Below, in pieces: positions 7,640-16,300 of a stretch of DNA of 64,000 bases. Position 1 is the first letter of the stretch; the number at the start of each line of letters is the position of its first letter. The stretch comes from DATARR01 sp036376245. Lineage in GTDB: Bacteria; Acidobacteriota; Thermoanaerobaculia; Multivoradales; UBA5704. The DNA is taken from NCBI GenBank assembly GCA_036376245.1, contig DASVAS010000040.1, forward strand, positions 156,687-220,686. Direction: 5' to 3'. A model generated the notes under the pieces. That model ran no database searches. It was not told the DNA's origin and worked only from the letters and a program-made list of their open reading frames with translations. The position numbers were made by a program, and so were the translations under genes.

Positions 7640-9412
7640 GTGAACACCGATTCGAACAACCCCCTCGATCTGTCTACGGATCAAGCTCCGCCGGTGGATG
7701 CACCGGGGCTCAGCCGCCGCCGGTTCCTCGGCGGCCTGGGTGGCGCCGCCGCGGCCACGATGGCCGCGGGCGTCGTGGGCGGCATGGCTCTCGAGCCGCT
7801 GGTGAACGTGGACGCGGTGGCGGAAGCCGCCAACGCCAACTCCGCCGCGGCGCAGCGCCGCAACGCCTGCTGGAAGATCCGCAAGGATATGGCGGACTAC
7901 TGGAAGGGGCAGGGCGCGGTCGACCACCCGACCAACGGTGACGAGGACCGCTACCCGAACCGTATCGCCAACTACTCCAAGAGCCTGCCGCACAACTCGT
8001 TCGGCGAGGTGGACCCGGCGGCCTACAACAGCTTCCTCGCCGCCGTCGCCTCCGGCCGGGCGGCCGACTACGACGCCATCGTCATCAACCCCGGCGCCAT
8101 CAAGCTGACCAGCCCGCAGTGCGGCCTGGCCTTCGACATGGAGGCCGTCGACAGCCATGGCGTGGCCGTGCCGCCTCCCCCGGCCCTCGCCAGCCGGGAA
8201 CAGGCCGGCGAGATCGTCGAGCACTACTGGCAGGCCCTGCTGCGCGACGTCAACTTCCTCGACTACGGCTCCTCGCCCCGGGCGGCCCAGGCCGTCGCCG
8301 ACCTGAACGCCTTCGGCGCCGACTTCAAGGGCCCCAAGATCGGCGGCCAGGTCACCCCACAGAGCCTGTTCCGCGACGTCGCTCCCGGCACCACGGTCGG
8401 TCCCTACATCTCGCAGTTCATGTGGCTCCCCACCCCCTTCGGCGTCGAGTACGTCGAGCGCAAGATGTGGACGCTGGCCGCCGGCTCCGATCACATGCAG
8501 AGCTTCGCCGACTGGCTGACGGTCCAGAACGGATACGTGCCGGGGTCGCAGTCCTTCCTCGGCCAGCGGCGCTACCTCGTCAACGGCCGCGACCTCGCCG
8601 CCTGGGTGCACGTCGACGTCCTCTTCCAGGCCTACTTCAACGCCTGCCTGATCATGATGACGCCGCCGGACGGCTCCGACGTGGGCGGCGGCCTCGGCGT
8701 TCCCTTCAACTCCGGCAACCCCTACCTGGGCAACGCGAACCAGGACGGCTTCTGCACCTTCGGCCCGCCGGCCGCCAAGGCGCTGATGTGCGAGGTGGCC
8801 TCCCGCTGCCTCAAGGCCACGTGGCACAAGAAGTGGCAGGTCCACCGCCGTCTGCGGCCCGAGGCCTTCGGCGGCCGCGTCGAGGTGCAGCTCAACCAGT
8901 CGCCGGGCCGCTACAACGGCATCCTGCACCCCAGCCTGTTCAGCGCCGGCGTGCTCGACGAGATCGAGACGCACAACGGCGGCAGCTACCTGCTGCCGAT
9001 GGCGTTCCCCGAAGGGTCGCCGACGCACCCCTCCTACACCGCCGGCCACGCCACGGTGGCGGGCGCCTGCGTCACGATCCTCAAGGCGCTGTTCGATACG
9101 GAGAACCGGCCGATCGCGAACCCGGTGGTGCCGACTCCGGACGGCTCGGCCCTGGTGCCGTACACCGGCCCGACGCTCACCGTCGAGGGCGAGCTCAACA
9201 AGATCGCTTCCAACATCGCCACCGGCCGCAACATCGCCGGCGTGCACTGGCGCAGCGACAGCTTCAACTCCCTGCGCATCGGTCAGGCGGTCGCCATCAG
9301 CCTGCTGCAGGAGCAGTCGGTGATCCACAACGAGCGGAACGTTTCCTACAACTTCCGCGGCTTCGACGGCGAGCGGATCGTCGTCCGCGACGGCGGCGTC
9401 TTCAACTCCTAG
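7640..9412 (+). CDS. Vanadium-dependent haloperoxidase B, algal type, Tat-exported
   Basis: The start is GTG 7640, chosen because AAGGAGGAAG (7625-7634) is well placed and the reading then begins like copies A and C (VNTDSNNPLDLSTD). The product is 590 aa. LSRRRFLGGLGG plus an Ala/Gly-rich core is a Tat signal. Vanadate ligands are Lys398, Arg406, Ser465, Gly469, His470, Arg530 and His536, with His463 matching Corallina His478. It belongs with copy C to a second subfamily marked by the segment NPGAIKLTSPQCG, by HRRLRPEAFGGRVEV, and by the C-terminal FRGFDGER. It carries five extra Cys/Met positions relative to copy A near the active site, which may matter for stability but is not interpretable further here. 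Confidence 0.92.
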   Translation: MNTDSNNPLDLSTDQAPPVDAPGLSRRRFLGGLGGAAAATMAAGVVGGMALEPLVNVDAVAEAANANSAAAQRRNACWKIRKDMADYWKGQGAVDHPTNGDEDRYPNRIANYSKSLPHNSFGEVDPAAYNSFLAAVASGRAADYDAIVINPGAIKLTSPQCGLAFDMEAVDSHGVAVPPPPALASREQAGEIVEHYWQALLRDVNFLDYGSSPRAAQAVADLNAFGADFKGPKIGGQVTPQSLFRDVAPGTTVGPYISQFMWLPTPFGVEYVERKMWTLAAGSDHMQSFADWLTVQNGYVPGSQSFLGQRRYLVNGRDLAAWVHVDVLFQAYFNACLIMMTPPDGSDVGGGLGVPFNSGNPYLGNANQDGFCTFGPPAAKALMCEVASRCLKATWHKKWQVHRRLRPEAFGGRVEVQLNQSPGRYNGILHPSLFSAGVLDEIETHNGGSYLLPMAFPEGSPTHPSYTAGHATVAGACVTILKALFDTENRPIANPVVPTPDGSALVPYTGPTLTVEGELNKIASNIATGRNIAGVHWRSDSFNSLRIGQAVAISLLQEQSVIHNERNVSYNFRGFDGERIVVRDGGVFNS

Positions 9413-9447
9413 CGCCAGCCTCTCCTCCCTGCGGCTGTCCCACCCGG

Positions 9448-9478
9448 ACTCCCGGAATGACGCGTTCATTCCGGGAGT
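9448..9478 (+). terminator. Hairpin after haloperoxidase B
   Basis: ACTCCCGGAATGA (9448-9460) pairs perfectly with TCATTCCGGGAGT (9466-9478). There is no T-run directly after it; instead the TGTCCCGCTTT element of copy C starts at its last base, so terminator and promoter abut. Confidence 0.6.
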
Positions 9479-9507
9479 GTCCCGCTTTAGGAACAGGAGC
9501 GCACTCT
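9478..9507 (+). promoter_or_regulatory. Upstream element of haloperoxidase C
   Basis: TGTCCCGCTTT at 9478-9488 is followed at the same 23-bp offset by GCACTCT (9501-9507), a relaxed match to the ACACTTT of copies A and B. Before copy D only a decayed GTTCCCGCTCC (around 11509) remains. Confidence 0.35.
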
Positions 9508-9583
9508 CAACGTAGACGTAGCTGTATAGGTCGTTGAACAGGCTTGTCAGTTGGACCAGCCAGGCGAAGGACTTTCTCCGTCC

Positions 9584-9602
9584 CAGGTCAGGCCAGTGCC
9601 TG
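9584..9602 (+). other. Conserved small hairpin in the leader of haloperoxidase C
   Basis: CAGGT/GCCTG close a loop containing GGCCAG and are followed by GAAGACGGGG. The same hairpin and flank occur before copy D at 11520-11537, with one U-A pair replaced by U-G. The rest of the 272-bp gap holds a second hairpin (GCCGG-CGC-CCGGC), a GAACGCTCAACC box shared with copies A and D, and AGGGAGG before the start. Confidence 0.4.
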
Positions 9603-9684
9603 AAGACGGGGTCTCCGCCGGCGCCCGGCTAAGCGTAGACGTGTACTACTGAAAAGAACGCTCAACCGTCAGGGAGGAAATCTC

Positions 9685-11457
9685 ATGTCGAACCCCGAGA
9701 ACGATGTTCTCAATCTTCTTACGGACCCGGCCGCGAACATGGATTCGTCCGGCCTCAGCCGCCGCAAGTTTCTGGGCGGTCTGGGCGGCGCCGCGGCGGC
9801 CACGATGGCGGCGGGTGTCGTAGGCGGCGTCGCGCTCGAGCCGCTCGTGTCCTCGGATGCGGTGGCCGAAGCCGCCAACTCCACGTCCGCCGCGGTCCAG
9901 CGCCGCAACCGCTCCGCGCAGATCCGCAAGGACCGCGCGGACTACTGGAAGAACAAGGGCACGGTCGCCCACCCGGTCAACGGCGACGAGACCCTCTATC
10001 CCAGCCGCATCGCCAACTACTCGAAGAGCCTGCCGCACAACAGCCTCGGCGAGGTCGACCCGGCCGCCTACCAGAGCCTGCTCGACGCCATCGACTCGGG
10101 CGATCCGGCGGACTACAACGCCATCATCATCAATCCCGGCGCCCGCAGGCAGACCAGCCCGCAGTGCGGCCTGGCGTTCGACATGGAGGGCATCGACAGC
10201 CACGCCGTGGCCGTGCCGCCTCCCCCGGCGCTGGCCAGCAAGGAGCAGGCCGGCGAGATGGTGGAGCACTACTGGCAGGCGTTGATGCGCGACATCAACT
10301 TCCTCGACTACAACGCCTCGCCGCGCGCGGCGCAGGCCGCCGCCGACCTGAACGCCTTCGGCGCCGACTTCAAGGGCCCGAAGGCCGGCAGCTCGGTCAC
10401 GCCCCAGACCCTGTTCCGGGACATCGGCATCGGCATGACGACCGGTCCCTACATCTCGCAGTTCTTCTGGCTCCCCACCCCGTTCGGCGTCGAGTACGTC
10501 GAGCGCAAGATGTGGACGCTGGCTCCAGGCTCGGATCACATGCAAAACTTCAGCGAATGGCTGGCGGTGCAGAACGGCTACGTGCCGGGATCTCCCTCCT
10601 TCCTCGGCTCGCGGCGCTTCATCATCAACGGCCGCGACCTCTCCGAGTGGGTGCACATCGACGTCCTGTTCCAGGCCTACTTCAACGCCTGCCTGATCAT
10701 GATCCAGCCGCCGGACGGCTCCGACATCGGCGGCGGCCTCGGCGTGCCGTTCAGCACGTCCAACCCGTACGCGGGCAATCCGACGCAGGACGGCTTCTGC
10801 ACTTTCGGCCCGCCGGCCGCCAAGGCGCTGATGTGCGAGGTGGCTTCCCGCTGCCTCAAGGCCACCTGGCACAAGAAGTGGCAGGTCCACCGGCGCCTGC
10901 GGCCTGAGGTCATGGGCGGCCGCGTCGAGGTGCACCTCAACCAGTCGCCGGGCCGCTACAACGGCGCCCTGCACTCGAGCCTGTTCAGCTCCAACGTGCT
11001 TAATGAGATCGAGACCTACAACGGCGGCTCCTACCTGCTGCCGATGGCCTTCCCCGAGGGCTCGCCGACGCACCCGTCCTACACCGCCGGCCACGCCACG
11101 GTGGCGGGAGCCTGCGTGTCGATCCTCAAGGCCCTGTTCGACACCGAGGGCCGGGTCATCGCGAACCCGGTGGTCCCGACCGCGGACGGCACGGCCTTGG
11201 TCCCCTATGTCGGCCCGGCGCTGACGGTCGAGGGCGAGCTCAACAAGATCGCCTCCAACGTCGCCACCGGCCGCAACATCGCCGGCGTGCACTGGCGCAG
11301 CGACTCTTACGAGTCGCTCCGCATCGGCCAGGCGGTGGCGGTCAGCCTGCTGCAGGACCAGTCGATGATCCACAACGAGGCCGGCGTCGTCTACCGCTTC
11401 CGCGGCTTCGACGGCGAGCGGTACACCATCCAGAACGGCAACGTCACCGTTTCCTGA
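9685..11457 (+). CDS. Vanadium-dependent haloperoxidase C, algal type, Tat-exported
   Basis: The 590-aa product starts at ATG 9685 after AGGGAGG. The N-terminus has LSRRKFLGGLGG and an Ala-rich Tat core. Ligands Lys398, Arg406, His463, Ser465, Gly469, His470, Arg530 and His536 are all present at the same numbers as in copy B, so B and C are recent duplicates with no length change in the mature part. The upstream GAACGCTCAACC...AGGGAGG block is shared with copy D, though the protein belongs to the B subfamily. This suggests duplication or conversion that mixed leaders and coding regions. Predicted reaction: H2O2-dependent halide oxidation outside the cytoplasm. Confidence 0.92.
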   Translation: MSNPENDVLNLLTDPAANMDSSGLSRRKFLGGLGGAAAATMAAGVVGGVALEPLVSSDAVAEAANSTSAAVQRRNRSAQIRKDRADYWKNKGTVAHPVNGDETLYPSRIANYSKSLPHNSLGEVDPAAYQSLLDAIDSGDPADYNAIIINPGARRQTSPQCGLAFDMEGIDSHAVAVPPPPALASKEQAGEMVEHYWQALMRDINFLDYNASPRAAQAAADLNAFGADFKGPKAGSSVTPQTLFRDIGIGMTTGPYISQFFWLPTPFGVEYVERKMWTLAPGSDHMQNFSEWLAVQNGYVPGSPSFLGSRRFIINGRDLSEWVHIDVLFQAYFNACLIMIQPPDGSDIGGGLGVPFSTSNPYAGNPTQDGFCTFGPPAAKALMCEVASRCLKATWHKKWQVHRRLRPEVMGGRVEVHLNQSPGRYNGALHSSLFSSNVLNEIETYNGGSYLLPMAFPEGSPTHPSYTAGHATVAGACVSILKALFDTEGRVIANPVVPTADGTALVPYVGPALTVEGELNKIASNVATGRNIAGVHWRSDSYESLRIGQAVAVSLLQDQSMIHNEAGVVYRFRGFDGERYTIQNGNVTVS

Positions 11458-11481
11458 CGAGCCGTTCCTTTTCCTCCCGAA

Positions 11482-11512
11482 GGCCGCCCGGAGCGTCACC
11501 GGGCGGCCGTTC
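11482..11512 (+). terminator. Terminator hairpin after haloperoxidase C
   Basis: GGCCGCCCGG (11482-11491) and CCGGGCGGCC (11499-11508) are a perfect 10-bp stem with loop AGCGTCA. The T-run is weak (GTTCCC). The same stem recurs after copy D. Confidence 0.6.
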
Positions 11513-11519
11513 CCGCTCC

Positions 11520-11537
11520 CAGGTTGGCCAGAACCTG
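11520..11537 (+). other. Conserved small hairpin in the leader of haloperoxidase D
   Basis: CAGGTT-GGCCAG-AACCTG forms a 6-bp stem, followed by AAGGCGGG. It corresponds to 9584-9602 before copy C and lies 75 bp before the start codon. Confidence 0.4.
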
Positions 11538-11611
11538 AAGGCGGGTTTCGCAGAAGTCCCTCTGAGCGTAGGGCCAGGAAGAAAGAACGCTCAACCGATC
11601 AGGGAGGGAGT

Positions 11612-13240
11612 ATGTTTCTCACTGTCACTACGGACGCCGCCGCGGCGGCCACGATGGCGGCGAGTGTCGTGGGTGGAGTCGCGCTGGAACCCTTGATGGA
11701 TGTTGAAGCGGTGGCCGAGGCGGCCAACGCCAACTCCAACGCGGTGCATCGCCGTAACCGGTCCTGGCAGTGCCGCAAGGACGCCGCGGACCCTTGGAGG
11801 GTCCCGGGAACCCTCCAGCATGCGGTCAACGGCGACGAAACCCGCTATGCCAACCGCATCGGCAACTACTCGAAGGGGCTGCCCCACAACAGCTTCGGCG
11901 AGGTCGACGCCAACGCCTACCGGAGCCTGCTCGACGCCATCGGTTCGGGCAACCCGGCGGACTTTGACGCCATCATCCTGGACGGCCCCAACAAGCTGAC
12001 CAACCTCCAGGGCGGCCCGGCCTTCGACCTCGAGGGCGCGGACTCGCACGCTCTCGCCGTGCCCGCTCCGCCGCCGATCGCCAGCGCCGAGATGGCCAGC
12101 GAAGGCGTCGAGCACTATTGGATGAAGCTGCTGCTCGACGCCAACTTCCTCGACTACGACAGCCATCCGGACGCCGCCGCGGCCAGCGCCGACCTCAACC
12201 AGTTCGGCGCCGACTTCAAGGGTCCCAAGGCCGGCGGCCAGGTGACGCCGCAGACTCTGTTCCGCGACGTCCTCCCCGGCGCCACGGTCGGCCCCTACAT
12301 CTCTCAGTTCCTGTGGCTGAACACGCCGGTCGGCACCCAGCGCGTCGAGCGCCGGCAGCGCACCTTCCTGCCTGATACCAGTCACCTGACCAGCTACGGC
12401 AACTGGCTGGCGGTCCAGAACGGCTACTTCCCGGAGAACGCCGCCGCCGACTTCGACCCGGTCCGCCGCTACATCCGCAACGGCCGCGACCTGGCCCAGT
12501 GGGTGCACATCGACGTGCTGTTCCAGGCGTACTTCAACGCCTGCCTGATCCTCGGCACGCCACCGGGCTCCGATCCGCTCTCCGGCGGTATCGGCTGCCC
12601 GCCGAACCCGGGCAACCCCTACATCGGCAACCCGCCGCACTTCAAGGCTCTGCTGTGCGAGGTAGCCTCGCGCGCCCTCAAGGTGACCTGGCGCAAGAAG
12701 TGGCAGGTCCGGCGCCTGCGTCCCGAGGCCTGGGGGGGCCTGGTGCACAACCAGATCACCAGCAACCGCTACCCCGGCGTCATCGACTCGCGCCAGCTCA
12801 ACTCGCCGGCGGTGGCCCGGACCTTCACCAGGTACGGCACCTACCTGCTGCCGCAGGTCTTCCCGGAGGGCAGCCCGACGCACCCGTCCTACACCGCGGC
12901 CCACGCGACCGTCGCCGGTGCCTGCGTGACGATCCTCAAGGCGCTGTTCAACGAGAACACCGTCATCCCGAACCCGGTCGTGCCGGCGCCGGACGGCCTG
13001 TCGCTGGCGCCCTACACCGGCCCGGCGCTGACGGTGGGCGGCGAGCTCAACAAGCTGGCCTCCAACGTGGCCATCGGCCGCAACCTCGCCGGCGTGCACT
13101 GGCGCTCCGACACCCGCGAGTCGATGCGGGTCGGCGAGGCGCTCGCCATCAGTATCCTGCGCGACCAGCGGGCCTGCTGCAACGAGCCCTTCAAAGGCTT
13201 CACCTTCACCAGGTTCGACGGTACGACGGTTACCGTCTAA
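11612..13240 (+). CDS. Vanadium haloperoxidase paralogue D: no Tat signal, altered active site
   Basis: An intact 542-aa reading frame from ATG 11612 (GGGAGGGAG upstream) is clearly homologous to copy A. The first ~35 codons, including the Tat motif, are gone; the start reads MFLTVTTDAAAAATMAASVVGG and joins the tail of the signal core. The Lys/Arg motif is RKKWQVRRLRPE: one residue is missing, so Lys363 to Arg370 is 7 instead of 8, and the preceding His is Arg. The motif before the axial His reads SYTAAH, so the conserved Gly is Ala430. A 10-residue stretch (TQIGFTTFGP) is deleted upstream. Arg-x5-His remains. This looks like a decaying or repurposed copy, probably cytoplasmic and perhaps unable to bind vanadate normally. 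A functional non-peroxidase role cannot be excluded. Confidence 0.85.
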   Translation: MFLTVTTDAAAAATMAASVVGGVALEPLMDVEAVAEAANANSNAVHRRNRSWQCRKDAADPWRVPGTLQHAVNGDETRYANRIGNYSKGLPHNSFGEVDANAYRSLLDAIGSGNPADFDAIILDGPNKLTNLQGGPAFDLEGADSHALAVPAPPPIASAEMASEGVEHYWMKLLLDANFLDYDSHPDAAAASADLNQFGADFKGPKAGGQVTPQTLFRDVLPGATVGPYISQFLWLNTPVGTQRVERRQRTFLPDTSHLTSYGNWLAVQNGYFPENAAADFDPVRRYIRNGRDLAQWVHIDVLFQAYFNACLILGTPPGSDPLSGGIGCPPNPGNPYIGNPPHFKALLCEVASRALKVTWRKKWQVRRLRPEAWGGLVHNQITSNRYPGVIDSRQLNSPAVARTFTRYGTYLLPQVFPEGSPTHPSYTAAHATVAGACVTILKALFNENTVIPNPVVPAPDGLSLAPYTGPALTVGGELNKLASNVAIGRNLAGVHWRSDTRESMRVGEALAISILRDQRACCNEPFKGFTFTRFDGTTVTV

Positions 13241-13267
13241 ACATAGCCGGTCCCTACTCCAAAAGAA

Positions 13268-13299
13268 GGCCGCCCGGAGCGTGTCCGGGCGGCCTTTTT
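13268..13299 (+). terminator. Rho-independent terminator after haloperoxidase D
   Basis: GGCCGCCCGG (13268-13277) pairs with CCGGGCGGCC (13285-13294), followed by TTTTT (13295-13299). It closes the haloperoxidase array. Confidence 0.85.
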
Positions 13300-13396
13300 G
13301 TCTTTCCCCGGGTTGACGAGCCTATTCGCGCTGCGCTATGTAGCGTCGGGCATGTCGTACTTCCGTTCTCCACGCTTCAATCTGGGGAGAGAATCC

Positions 13397-16300
13397 ATGT
13401 GTAAACCTCTGTTCCTCGCAGCCGTCGCCGCGCTGGCGCTGGCGCCCGGCGCGCTCCAGGCCGCCGACGCGGTGAATCCGGACCTGCTCGCCGGCCTGAA
13501 AGCCCGTTCGATCGGCCCCGCCGCCATGAGCGGCCGCGTGGCCGACGTCGACGTCGTCGAATCGAACCCCGATATCATGTACGCCGGGACCGCGGGCGGC
13601 GGCGTCTGGAAGTCCGTCAACGGCGGCCTCACCTGGGCCCCGATCTTCGACGACCAGCCGGTGCACTCCATCGGCGCGGTCTCCATCTTCCAGGCCAACC
13701 CGGACGTCGTATGGGTCGGCTCGGGCGAAGGCAACGTCCGCAACAGCGTCTCCATCGGCAACGGCGTCTACCGCTCGCTGGACGGCGGCAAGACCTGGTC
13801 CCACCTGGGGCTGGAGAAGACCGAGCGCATCCACCGCGTCGTCCTTCATCCCACCGACCCGAACACCGTCTGGGTGGCGGCTCTCGGCCAGCTCTGGGGC
13901 GAGAACGCCGACCGCGGCGTCTTCAAGACCACCGACGGCGGCAAGACCTGGAGGAAGGTGCTCTTCGTCGACAACAAGACCGGCGCCGCCGATCTGATCG
14001 CCGACCCGAGCAATCCCAACAAGCTGTTCGCCGCCATGTGGGAGTTCCGGCGCTGGCCCTGGATCTTCAATTCCGGGGGCCGCGGCTCCGGCCTCTACGT
14101 CTCCCATGACGGCGGCGAGACCTGGAAGCGGCTCAACGAGGACGACGGTCTGCCCAAGGGGGATCTCGGGCGCATCGGCCTCGCCATCTCCCGTTCCAAT
14201 CCGAACATCGTCTACGCCCTGGTGGAGAACGCCGCCAAGAACCAGATCCTGCGCTCGGACGACGGCGGCCGGAGCTGGAAGAAGGTCAGCGAGGAGGTCT
14301 CGGCCACGGAACGGCCCTTCTACTACGCCGACATCAAGGTCGATCCCGTCTGGCCGAACCGGGTCTACAGTCTGACCTCCCGCCTGCTGGTCTCCGACGA
14401 CAGCGCCGCCAGCTTCGGCCCCCTCGGCCGCTCGCGGGAGATCCACGCCGACTACCACGACCTCTGGATCAACCCGAACGACCCCGAGCACATGATCGCG
14501 GCCAACGACGGCGGCTTGGGGATCAGCCGCGACCGCGGCGAGACCTGGCAGTTCGTGGGGAACCTTCCGCTCGGCCAGTTCTACCACGTCGCCGTGGACA
14601 TGGACCGGCCGTACAACGTCTACGGCGGATTGCAGGACAACGGCTCGTGGCGGGGGCCCGCCTCGATCTGGGAGAGCGGCGGCATCCGCAATTCGCGGTG
14701 GGACCCGGTGGGCGGCGGCGACGGCTTCGACACCCGTCCCGATCCCGAGGACTCGATGGCGGGCTACTCCATGTCGCAGGGAGGTGAGCTCTCGCGCTTC
14801 AACCTGCGGACCCGCGAGTCCAAGAGCATCAAGCCGCCCGAGCCGGCGGCCGGCGACAAGAGCCGCGAGCGGCTGCGCTTCAACTGGAACGCCGGCCTGG
14901 CCCAGGACCCCTTCGAGCCGGGCACGATCTACTACGGCAGCCAGTACGTCCACAAGTCCACCGACCGGGGAGACTCCTGGACCATCATCAGCCCCGACCT
15001 GACGACCGACAACTCCGAGTGGCAGCAGCAGGTGAAGAGCGGCGGCCTGACCCTCGACGTCACCGCCGCCGAGAACCACACGACGATCCTCGCCATCGCC
15101 CCCAGCGCCAAGCAGAAGGGCGTGCTCTGGGTAGGATCGGACGACGGCCGCCTGCACGTCACGCGCGACGGCGGCCAGACCTGGACGAGCGTCGAGAAGA
15201 ACGTCCCGGGCGTGCCGGCCAACACCTGGATCCCCCACATCACGCCCTCCAAGCACGACGCCGCCTCGGCCTTCGTGGTCTTCGACAATCACCGGCGGGA
15301 GGACTTCGCGACGTACGTCTACCGCACGGACGACTGGGGCAAGACCTGGAAGAACCTGGCGACCAAGGACATCCGGGGCTACGCGCTGGCCATCGAGCAG
15401 GACCCCGTCGACAAGGACCTGCTGTTCCTGGGCACCGAATTCGGCCTGTGGTTCTCGCTGGACGGCGGGGCGCGCTGGATGCAGTGGAAGCAGGGCCTGC
15501 CCACGGCCTCGGTGATGGACCTGGTGATCCATCCGCGGGATCACGACCTGGTCCTCGCCACCCACGGGCGGGCGATCTACGTCATCGACGACATCTCGCC
15601 GCTGCGGGACCTCTCGGCGGAGACGATGGCGAAGCCCGTCCATCTGCACCCGACGCCGCCGGCGCTGCTGTACCGGGCGGTCCGGGGCCGGGGAGTGCGG
15701 GGCGGCGGCGCGGGCGAGTACCAGGGCGAGAACCGTGATTACGGCGCATTGATCACGTTTTCGTTGAACGCCGCTGATCTGCCGCTGCCGGACGAGGAAC
15801 AGGAGCGGGCGCGCAAGGAGGCCGAGCGCGTGGCGGAGCGGGCCAAGCTCCAGCCGGCGGCGCAGGCAGGGGCGGCGAAGCAGGAAGATCCGCCGCCGTC
15901 CGAGGCCGCTCCGGCCGAAGGCCAGGGCCGGCGTGGCGGCGCCAAGGGGCCGCAGGTCGAGATCAAGATCAGCGACGCCGCGGGCAAGGTGGTCCGGACG
16001 ATCAAGGCGGATGCCAAGCGCGGCCTCAACCGGGTGGTCTGGGATCTGGGCCGTGACGAATTCCGCATGCCGCCGAACCCCAACCGCGGCGGTTTCCCGG
16101 GCGCGAACGCCGGCCCCCCGGTGGCCCCCGGCGTCTACAACGTGGCCGTGAAGTACGGCAAGGAAGAAGCGCGGGGCACGATCCAGATCGAAGCCGACCC
16201 GCAGCTCGGCAGCTCACAGGCCGACTGGCAGGCCTGGGACGCCAACGTGACCCGCGTGGGCCAGCTCCAGTCCGCCGTGACGGAAGCGATCGAGAGGATC

